A DNA stretch of 7,492 nt from assembly GCA_002438845.1 (NCBI GenBank), contig DJRG01000008.1:1-7492 (forward strand), given 5' to 3'. Source of the stretch: Bacteroidales bacterium UBA6366 (GTDB lineage Bacteria > Bacteroidota > Bacteroidia > Bacteroidales > UBA932). This document shows positions 1-7,076 of this stretch, piece by piece. Numbering within the stretch: position 1 is the stretch's first letter; the number at the start of each line of letters is the position of its first letter. Made by a program: the position numbers and the translations under genes. The notes under the pieces were generated by a model. It did no database searches and had not been told where the DNA came from. It saw only the letters and a program-made list of their open reading frames with translations.

Positions 1-46
1 CTAAACTGGACGATTAACAACAACACCATTATTTAAAAAACAGTTT
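1..46 (+). other. Leader upstream of the SusC-type gene
   Basis: These 46 bases precede the transporter start. I see no Bacteroidota-type promoter (a -7 element of the form TAnnTTTG with a TTTG near -33) and no purine-rich Shine-Dalgarno site. Bases 28-43 are A/T-rich, including a run of six A. This is the usual look of a translation start region in Bacteroidota, where A-rich leaders rather than Shine-Dalgarno pairing drive initiation. The promoter is presumably left of the window. No upstream gene can be identified from so short a stretch. Confidence 0.45.
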
Positions 47-3000
47 ATGGGTAAACGTTTATTCACAGCTTTGCTTGCGCTTCTGCTGATCGGAGCGCAG
101 GCGTTCGCCCAGTCCTCCGTCTCCGGAAAGGTCACGGATGCGACAGGGGAACCATGTGTCGGCGCCAATGTCCTCATCAAGGGCACCACGACCGGCACGA
201 TGACAGACTTGGACGGTAACTACAGCCTGCCACATGTGAAGCAGGGCGCCATCCTCGTCTTCTCCAGCATTGGTTACACCACACAAGAGGTCAAAGTCGG
301 AGCCTCGTCCGTGATCAATGTAGTTCTTCAAAGTGACAATAGATTCCTCGATGAGGTTGTTGTTGTCGCCTATGGTACTCAGAAAAAGAAAGATGTGACT
401 GGTTCCATCACCGATGTGAAGTCAGACATCGTCGCCATTCAGAACACGACCACCGTCTCCAGAGCATTGGAAGGAGCCGCTCCAGGTCTCCAGGTCTCAA
501 TGGTCGATGGTCAGCCTGGTTATGACATGGCTATCCGTCTGCGTGGTGTCAGCTCCACCAACGGTGCATCCGCCGCCGCCCTCGTCGTGATCGACGGTGT
601 GGCCCAGCAGACCAACTCCACTTATGAGAACCCTCTTTCCCAGTTGGACCCTAACGACATCGCTTCGGTGACTGTCCTTAAGGATGCGGCCTCAACCGCC
701 CTCTACGGATCAAGGGCCGGTAACGGTGTCATCCTCATCACCACCAAGAGGGGCTCGGAAGGCAAGTCAAAGATCTCCTTCCAAAGCCGTTGGGGATGGA
801 ACTCCATCGGAGACTACAATGTCAATTCGATCGACAGTGCGGCTGAGTATTATGAATATGCTTGGAAGTCAATCTACAACTCCTATCGTTACGGTGTGAA
901 CGGAACAGGTCTCCCTGGTGTCGACGCCAACGGCAACTACTACACCAACATCGCCACTCCGAACCACACGGACGAGGAGGCAAGGCTCTTCGCCAGCCAG
1001 CACCTTTTCGACTACAACGGAAGCGAGACCCGGTTCCAGAAGAACGCTCTTGGTAACAACATGGCCTACAATGTCCCAGGTGCCATCTACACAATAACGG
1101 GATCGGGATCAAATGCATCCGCGACCATGAGCGGTGCTTACCTTATCGATCCTGCCACGGGAAAGATCAACAAGGACGCAAAGTTGCTCTACAACGGAGA
1201 CGCGGCTGACATCATGTTCAGCAATGCTTTCCGTCAGGAATATAACATTTCGGCCAGCGGTGGATCCGACAAGATCCACTACTACGCTTCCCTTGGTTAT
1301 CAGGATGAGCCTTCATTCTTGATCGCCAGCTCGTACAAGCGCTACAGCGGACGTATGAACGTTGATGCTCAGGCGCTCAAATGGTTGAAGATCGGTGCCA
1401 ACGTGGGTTATTCAAAGACCAGCACCCGCGCCCAGGCTGGCAAATGGGGATCCCGCCAGATCGGTGGAGCCTACGGTAACGCCATGCTTCACGTCAAAGG
1501 ATGGCAGCCTATCGAGCCAGTCTACACCATTGACGAGAACGGTGACTATGTCCGCGACGCCAACGGTGACAAGATTCTGAACACAAAGAACGCCTCATAT
1601 TCACCACTCGGTGTCGCCACAAGCCCTTACGGCAGTGACTTCAAGTACATCGCCGAGACCAACATTGAGCGTCAGGACATCTCAACCTGGACAACCCGTC
1701 TGTTCGCCGATGTCAACTTCCTGAAGTATTTCAACTTCAACGTGAACTTCAACATGGACGAGTCCAATTGGAAACGTACCATGTACGTGAACAGTATCGC
1801 GGGCCGCGGAACTCCTAACGGAGGATTCGGAATCAAGACCTATCTGCGCCGCATCATCAACACTCAGCAGCTTCTCTCTTACAATCAGGACTTTGGCAAA
1901 CACCATGTCGATGCCATGGTAGGTCATGAATATGAGGACCTCAACAGGGATGACCTCAACTATGGTTCCGGCTACGAGCTGATTCCAGGCTATGCGATCG
2001 CCGGAAACTTCATCGGCCGCTATGTCAATGCGGGAGGTGAGAACTCCACCACACCTGGATTCAGCACCAACATCTACAGGACTGAGTCCTACCTGAGCCG
2101 TTTCAACTATAACTACGACAGCAAGTACTATCTGTCCGCTTCCCTCAGGCGTGACGCCGCTTCCAAATTCACCAAGGACAACCGTTGGGGAACATTCTGG
2201 TCGGTCGGCGCTGGATGGCGTTTCTCAGAGGAAAGTTTCCTTAAGGAGATGAAGACCTGGCTTGACAACGCCAAGCTGCGCGCCAGCTATGGTGTGACGG
2301 GTAACTCAAACGGTCTTACATCTTATTATCTCAACCACTACTGGTACTATTCTGTCGCCACATGGCAGACAAGTTCAAGCGGAACCGGTGTCCCTGCTTC
2401 AACCGCCATCAAGACAGGAAACGATCTTGTCCGCTCTGACCTGACCTGGGAGAACATCCATCAGTTTGACCTCGGTTTGGATTTCAGTGTCCTCAACAGC
2501 AGGATCACAGGAGCCCTTGACTTCTATGACCACAAGACTGTCAACTCTCTCTTCAACCAGTCAGTGTCACCTCTTGCCAGCGCTGGTGCCACAACAGTTT
2601 TGGGTAACGCCGCCAAGGTCCGCAACAGAGGTTTCGAGATCGAACTCGACGCCGACATCATCCGCAAGAAGGATCTTACCCTCAGCGTCGGCATCAACGG
2701 AACTCACTACCGCACCACTCTTCTGAGTGTTCCGGCAGACCAGATTCCTAACTATGACGAGACGATGGATCTTCCTAAGGGTTGCTGGACAGTCGCCACC
2801 GAGGACATGGCTCAGGCGGGAACAGCCAGCCATGCGGGACGAGGAATATTTTACCTCCGTGGAGAAGGCAAGGACTTGTTCAATCTCTACATGCCTAAAT
2901 ATGCTGGTGTGGACAAGACTTCCGGTCTGCCTCTCTACTGGCACAGAGTCACTTACTATGATGTGAACATGAACGAGACCACAGGTGTCTACGAGCACGG

Positions 3001-3631
3001 CGGACGTTACGCCAATTACAAGGTCGGTGACAACGTCAAGACAGACGTGGCTGCGGATGCATCTTACTACGAGGTAGGATCCGCCACTCCGGATTGGATC
3101 GGAGGTCTTACTCTCAGCCTGAAGTGGAAAGACTTTGATTTCAGCATCGTCTCCGCTTACCAGATCGGCGGCAAGTTCTTCTCTATGGAATACTCACAGT
3201 ACCTGTTCCGCGGATCATCCATGGGCAGACAGCGCATTCCTGTCTCAAAGGATCTCGTGGGCAACACCTGGAATCCGGACAATACCGGCGCATATTACCC
3301 TATGCAGTGGTTCCCAAGCTCCGGCGCCAGCAGCTACTATCTTGACGGATCCCTGCTCCCTGGGTCTCACAACTACACTGACATGAGCCTCTTTGACGCA
3401 AGCTACTTCCGTGTCAAGAACGTGACGATCGGCTACACCCTCCCTAAGAAGATCACCAAGAAAGTCAACATCAGCGCTCTGCGCGCGTTCGTCTCTGCGG
3501 ACAACGTGCTGATTTTCTCTCAGCAGAAAGGTGTGGATCCTACATTCTCCACAATCGGAGGAAAAGAGGTTGATACTTTCATCTATCCTCAGATGCAGAC
3601 TCTCACCATCGGTTTGAATCTTGATTTCTAA
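47..3631 (+). CDS. SusC/RagA-family TonB-linked outer-membrane transporter
   Basis: This is a TonB-dependent outer-membrane importer of the SusC/RagA family, which forms the barrel under a SusD lipoprotein lid and moves oligosaccharides (or peptides, as in RagAB) into the periplasm using TonB energy. A signal peptide occupies residues 1-21, with predicted cleavage at AFA|QSS. A CarboxypepD_reg-like domain follows at about 24-96 (GKVTDATGEP, GTMTDLDGNYSL). Next comes the conserved stretch EVVVVAYGTQKKKDVTGSI at 103-121. The plug is at about 115-236, with RLRGVSS (164-170) and the LKDAASTALYGSRAGNGVI block (211-229). The rest is beta barrel, with VRNRGFEIELD near 855, YFRVKNVTIGYTLP near 1120, and a terminal Phe as expected for barrel assembly. 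There is no STN domain, so direct anti-sigma signalling is unlikely. Its length of 1194 aa is at the long end for the family, and it looks intact. The start is the only ATG that gives a full signal peptide. The stop lies 18 bases before the SusD-type gene. The substrate is unknown. Confidence 0.97.
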   Translation: MGKRLFTALLALLLIGAQAFAQSSVSGKVTDATGEPCVGANVLIKGTTTGTMTDLDGNYSLPHVKQGAILVFSSIGYTTQEVKVGASSVINVVLQSDNRFLDEVVVVAYGTQKKKDVTGSITDVKSDIVAIQNTTTVSRALEGAAPGLQVSMVDGQPGYDMAIRLRGVSSTNGASAAALVVIDGVAQQTNSTYENPLSQLDPNDIASVTVLKDAASTALYGSRAGNGVILITTKRGSEGKSKISFQSRWGWNSIGDYNVNSIDSAAEYYEYAWKSIYNSYRYGVNGTGLPGVDANGNYYTNIATPNHTDEEARLFASQHLFDYNGSETRFQKNALGNNMAYNVPGAIYTITGSGSNASATMSGAYLIDPATGKINKDAKLLYNGDAADIMFSNAFRQEYNISASGGSDKIHYYASLGYQDEPSFLIASSYKRYSGRMNVDAQALKWLKIGANVGYSKTSTRAQAGKWGSRQIGGAYGNAMLHVKGWQPIEPVYTIDENGDYVRDANGDKILNTKNASYSPLGVATSPYGSDFKYIAETNIERQDISTWTTRLFADVNFLKYFNFNVNFNMDESNWKRTMYVNSIAGRGTPNGGFGIKTYLRRIINTQQLLSYNQDFGKHHVDAMVGHEYEDLNRDDLNYGSGYELIPGYAIAGNFIGRYVNAGGENSTTPGFSTNIYRTESYLSRFNYNYDSKYYLSASLRRDAASKFTKDNRWGTFWSVGAGWRFSEESFLKEMKTWLDNAKLRASYGVTGNSNGLTSYYLNHYWYYSVATWQTSSSGTGVPASTAIKTGNDLVRSDLTWENIHQFDLGLDFSVLNSRITGALDFYDHKTVNSLFNQSVSPLASAGATTVLGNAAKVRNRGFEIELDADIIRKKDLTLSVGINGTHYRTTLLSVPADQIPNYDETMDLPKGCWTVATEDMAQAGTASHAGRGIFYLRGEGKDLFNLYMPKYAGVDKTSGLPLYWHRVTYYDVNMNETTGVYEHGGRYANYKVGDNVKTDVAADASYYEVGSATPDWIGGLTLSLKWKDFDFSIVSAYQIGGKFFSMEYSQYLFRGSSMGRQRIPVSKDLVGNTWNPDNTGAYYPMQWFPSSGASSYYLDGSLLPGSHNYTDMSLFDASYFRVKNVTIGYTLPKKITKKVNISALRAFVSADNVLIFSQQKGVDPTFSTIGGKEVDTFIYPQMQTLTIGLNLDF

Positions 3632-3649
3632 AATTAAACGCGAATAAAC

Positions 3650-5335
3650 ATGAAAACATATAAAAGTCTTTTAGCTGCGGCTATCCTTGGCTTGAGTTTT
3701 TCTTCCTGCACATCGCTGTTGGACGTGAACAATCCTAACTATTTCACGGATGACGAGATGGCCGAATTCATCGGAGGAAGCGAAGAGGCTGAGCAGCAGG
3801 TTCTGACAGGTCTTGTCGGATCACTGCCTGGTTACATAAACGTCTACAACGCGGCGATTGCCGGAGGCTATTCCAACGCTTCCGCCTACGAATCCAATTT
3901 TGAGTTCCGCCGTTTCTGCCAGTCTGGTGACGTGGTTGAAGGTGACAGACTGAATCAAGGAACTTACTCAACTTGGTATCAGAATCTCGCGAACAACACT
4001 TATTGGAGGACGGATCAGGAGATCCAGAACTATGGTTACTATCTCGCTCCGGTCCTTAAGCTTGGTCCGGCTCTCAAGGCTCTTGACTTCCTTACCGAGG
4101 AGCGTGTCGAGAAGTACCCGAGAATGGGTTCCAGCCGCGCTCAGGCGCTGACAATGAAAGCTGTCTGCTACATGATGTTGATGGAGCGCTACACTGATCT
4201 CCAGGACGTGAAGTCGGACACCAAGCAAGGCTGGCCTATCTACGACGCCTACACCTATAACGCCGCCAAGAAACCGCTTTCCGTAGTGGAGACTTGGAAC
4301 TGGATTAACGCTACCCTTAAGGAGGCTGTGGAACTGTTCCACAATTCCTCACTCGGAGAAAAGGGCTATACCATCGGCAACGAAGCCGCCCAGATCTACG
4401 ACATCGACTGCGCCGTGGCCCAGTACTACCGCTGCCGCGCCGCCCTTGACAGCAAGGATTGGAAGACCGTGATCGAGGCTGGCAATGACCTTCTGAGCCA
4501 CTTCCCGAACTTCATCAACGCCGCTGACTACGGTATGGACGCAAGCCTGTTGGCTTCCGTAAACTCACGTGCCGGCGTCACCGCATCCCTTCCTCAGGGA
4601 ACGGCTTGGAACGGGACCGATTTCAATGCCACCCAGAACGCTTTCTACAATCTTGAGAAGAACCCTGAGGCCATCTTCGGTGGAGCAAGAGGCTCTTCCA
4701 ACATCTTCTGGACCAATGCCGGTCTCAACGCTCTCAAACGCAGTCCTTCAGGCTACTATCAGGTAGACAAGAACATCTACGACGCCCTTTCTGACGCTGA
4801 CTGCCGCAAGGCCTGCATCCTTCCGGCGGATTTTGAGAACTTCAATGTCTACACCAACAACGGCGCTGACACAACTTGGTACCAGTACACCATGCCGAAA
4901 TACACTTCCCTCAAGTGGGCCGCATCGTCAGCCATCGGTTACAAGAACCACACGAACGAGGCTACCACATCCGACAACATCTACCTCCGTTCCTCAGCAG
5001 TCTTGCTGATGGTTGCCGAGGCTTATGCCCAGGATGGCCAGGACGCTCAGGCGAAAGCTTTGCTTGACAAGTTGCTTGCCGCCCGTACAAAGAGCGGAGC
5101 CACGACGATGACCTGCGACAACACGATGTCAGGAAAGAGCGCTTTGGAGATGGTAAAACTCCAGTGGCGCATCGAGATGTGGGGAGAAGGCGATTGGGCG
5201 TTCTTCAACCAGAAGAGATGGGGCGTGCAGAACACACGTGGCGCCAATCATTGGAGCGAGACCCAGATTCCTGTCGAGGGCTTCACTTGGGAGATCCCTC
5301 AGAAGGAGCGTCAGGGCAATCCTTACTGGAACTAA
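3650..5335 (+). CDS. SusD/RagB-family nutrient-binding outer-membrane lipoprotein
   Basis: This is the surface lipoprotein partner of the SusC-type transporter. SusD proteins cap the barrel and hand the ligand down to it. The signal peptide ends in a lipobox, LSFSSC, with the lipidated Cys at residue 20, followed by the typical short tether and LDVNNPNYFTDDE. Helical TPR-like segments are visible at about 251-285 (DCAVAQYYRCRAAL, KDWKTVIEAGNDLL) and 445-479 (YLRSSAVLLMVAEAYAQDG, then ALLDKLLAAR). The family's C-terminal signature is present: LQWRIEMWGEGDWAFFNQKRWG spans 504-525, and FTWEIPQKERQGNPYW spans 545-560. The length of 561 aa is normal for SusD, and no frame break is seen. It starts 18 bases after the transporter stop, behind an A-rich leader with no Shine-Dalgarno site, so the two are surely co-transcribed. 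Ligand contacts are too variable in this family to predict the substrate. Confidence 0.96.
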   Translation: MKTYKSLLAAAILGLSFSSCTSLLDVNNPNYFTDDEMAEFIGGSEEAEQQVLTGLVGSLPGYINVYNAAIAGGYSNASAYESNFEFRRFCQSGDVVEGDRLNQGTYSTWYQNLANNTYWRTDQEIQNYGYYLAPVLKLGPALKALDFLTEERVEKYPRMGSSRAQALTMKAVCYMMLMERYTDLQDVKSDTKQGWPIYDAYTYNAAKKPLSVVETWNWINATLKEAVELFHNSSLGEKGYTIGNEAAQIYDIDCAVAQYYRCRAALDSKDWKTVIEAGNDLLSHFPNFINAADYGMDASLLASVNSRAGVTASLPQGTAWNGTDFNATQNAFYNLEKNPEAIFGGARGSSNIFWTNAGLNALKRSPSGYYQVDKNIYDALSDADCRKACILPADFENFNVYTNNGADTTWYQYTMPKYTSLKWAASSAIGYKNHTNEATTSDNIYLRSSAVLLMVAEAYAQDGQDAQAKALLDKLLAARTKSGATTMTCDNTMSGKSALEMVKLQWRIEMWGEGDWAFFNQKRWGVQNTRGANHWSETQIPVEGFTWEIPQKERQGNPYWN

Positions 5336-5367
5336 CAGTCATTATCCACAAATAGAATCATATTCAA

Positions 5368-7008
5368 ATGAAAAAAATATTATTGACATTCGCTTGCGCT
5401 CTTTCCGCGATGGCCGTGTTCTCAGCCTGTGACCACGGTGAGGATGTGAAGGAGTTCAAGGATGAGAACGCGACCGTGAAGGCCTTGACAATAGAGGCTA
5501 CTCTTCCGTCCGCCCAGGGTGAGGGAATGAAGACCGCTTTCACCGCCAAGGATTTCCTCCGCATACGTTTCGCAAAGGCTGACGGAACGCTGGTAGGAAG
5601 AACACAGATACTCAGAGGCGAGGCTGCCGAGGGCAAGACCGCTTCTTTCAGCAACAGCCGAGTGGCTGTGCCTGATGATGCACAGACGGCTTTTGTCTAT
5701 GTTGACAACAACGAGACAAATCTCGTGAACTATGGATCCGCTCCGACATTCGTGAATCTGAGCACTCAGAAAGGCACTCTTGCCGATGCCGTGGCTCATC
5801 AGGTGATTGTCGGTTCCACCACTGTCAGCAGTCTGTCAGGAGGTAATGCTTCCGTATCTCTTGCCTACAAGACCGGTATCGCGAAAATCGTGGTCACTTA
5901 CCCTGAAGGGACCAGAGTCAAACCTGGCGAGACCAACGTGACTCTTGGTGGTGACGCGCAGTACAACAAGATTGAACTGGCGCTGGATTCTCCTGAAAAG
6001 GCAAGTGCGAAAGGTTCCATCACCGTTCCTGCCATTGTTGATACGGTTAAATGCACATCTACAGCTTACATCGCGGTTTGGCCTGTCGGTGGAGAGTACA
6101 CCAACACCAGTCTTATCTCCCACATCCAGACAACCACATACGGCAATGCCCTTGAGGTTACGGATATCAAGGCTGGCAAGACCACCGAGATAGTTCAAGG
6201 AGTTGACGCCAAGGAGTTCAACTATTGGATCAGCGATGAGAAATACACTGTTTCTGATGTTTATGCCAAGGTTGAGAGCGCAAGCAATTGGATTACCGTA
6301 AAGGATGGTGTACTCACCGTTGATGAGAACAAGACCGGCAGCGTGCGCGTCGGAAAAGTTGTGCTTAACAACGGCCACACCTACATCTTCACCCAGATCG
6401 GAGCCAATGACTTCAAGGGAAGCTGGACGCTTTACTCAAAGTTATTTGACCCTAATAAGACCTTGGGCAAGGGCAACACCAATGCGGACAAGACGGTTGT
6501 CACATTTGGCGAGCCGCGTCAGAAAGAGACTTTGAAGGATGCCGCAGGCATTGAGCATACAAACAACATCGGCATCAAGGGACTCTATCTTGATTCAGTC
6601 CTGGATGCTTGTGTCGAGATTGACTACAATGAAAGAACCGTCAAATTCGGTATCTTCTTTGACCGTCGCGCCGCCCAGAAGGCCGCCGATGGAAAGTTCT
6701 GCACATATATTCCTGAATGCTCAGGTGGCAACGGTTGGGGCAACTATAACTTCGCTCCTGGTGACAAGGCGTTCTCTGACTCCAATTACGAGTGGCTCTG
6801 GTTCACTGTCAGCGAGGATTTGAAGACCCTGAAGTACCAGTACTTCGGTGCCGGACAGAAGACAAGCAACGGCAAGTACTACATCTGTGGAATCTCGATC
6901 CCGAAGGCCAATTCGACAGACAAGGCTTCCATCGCAGGCAGTTATGACGTGATTTATCAGGCCAACTACAACGGAAGCAACGAAGAGAGCATGTACTTCA
7001 AGAAGTAA
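5368..7008 (+). CDS. Surface lipoprotein: fimbrillin-like, BACON-like and unassigned C-terminal regions
   Basis: This is a predicted lipoprotein of 546 aa encoded directly behind the SusC/SusD pair, the place where accessory glycan-binding proteins (SusE/F or SGBP type) normally sit. Its role in ligand capture is inferred from that position. The signal peptide ends VFSAC with Cys21, and the next residues are acidic (D22, E25, D26, E29), which would suit surface export in Bacteroidota. Residues about 38-275 resemble fimbrillin/Mfa-like proteins: a TIEAT...KTAFTAKDFLRIRF opening, then SVSLAYKTGIAKIVVTYPEG (163-182), AYIAVWPVGG (233-242) and VTDIKAGKTTEI (264-275). Residues about 284-345 resemble the second half of a BACON domain (SNWITV, NKTGSVRVGKVVLNNGH, FTQIG). 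Residues 348-546 match no family I know. They are rich in Trp, Tyr and Phe and contain four Cys (415, 445, 451, 507). The gene begins 32 bases after the SusD stop and is the last gene of the operon. A minor-pilin-like adhesin is an alternative reading. Confidence 0.85.
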   Translation: MKKILLTFACALSAMAVFSACDHGEDVKEFKDENATVKALTIEATLPSAQGEGMKTAFTAKDFLRIRFAKADGTLVGRTQILRGEAAEGKTASFSNSRVAVPDDAQTAFVYVDNNETNLVNYGSAPTFVNLSTQKGTLADAVAHQVIVGSTTVSSLSGGNASVSLAYKTGIAKIVVTYPEGTRVKPGETNVTLGGDAQYNKIELALDSPEKASAKGSITVPAIVDTVKCTSTAYIAVWPVGGEYTNTSLISHIQTTTYGNALEVTDIKAGKTTEIVQGVDAKEFNYWISDEKYTVSDVYAKVESASNWITVKDGVLTVDENKTGSVRVGKVVLNNGHTYIFTQIGANDFKGSWTLYSKLFDPNKTLGKGNTNADKTVVTFGEPRQKETLKDAAGIEHTNNIGIKGLYLDSVLDACVEIDYNERTVKFGIFFDRRAAQKAADGKFCTYIPECSGGNGWGNYNFAPGDKAFSDSNYEWLWFTVSEDLKTLKYQYFGAGQKTSNGKYYICGISIPKANSTDKASIAGSYDVIYQANYNGSNEESMYFKK

Positions 7009-7031
7009 CAACCATCTCATCTGATCTTCTA

Positions 7032-7067
7032 AAAACGAGGCGACCGGAATTACGGCCGCCTCGTTTT
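7032..7067. terminator. Bidirectional intrinsic terminator between convergent genes
   Basis: A perfect 11-bp inverted repeat, AAAACGAGGCG at 7032-7042 with CGCCTCGTTTT at 7057-7067, is extended by an inner CCG/CGG pairing (7044-7046 with 7053-7055) across one A/C mismatch. The loop is six bases (GAATTA, 7047-7052). The + strand transcript ends the stem in four U. The - strand transcript ends it in five U (complement of A7031-7035), so the hairpin can stop both the SusC/SusD operon, whose last stop is 23 bases before 7032, and the facing Rpn-type gene. The arrangement between two converging genes fits this role. Confidence 0.85.
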
Positions 7068-7076
7068 GGGTAATCA

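Noticed and set aside
2567..2998. 143-residue open frame on the - strand inside the transporter gene
   Set aside because: The + strand frame here encodes conserved SusC barrel sequence. The antisense frame has no family features and arises from the GC-rich codon pattern.
3968..4342. 124-residue open frame on the - strand inside the SusD-type gene
   Set aside because: It is the antisense shadow of a well-matched SusD protein, with no independent evidence of coding.
5836..6378. 180-residue open frame on the - strand
   Set aside because: It lies fully inside the third operon gene on the opposite strand. It shows no recognisable domain or signal peptide, and the + strand protein reads convincingly through the whole stretch.
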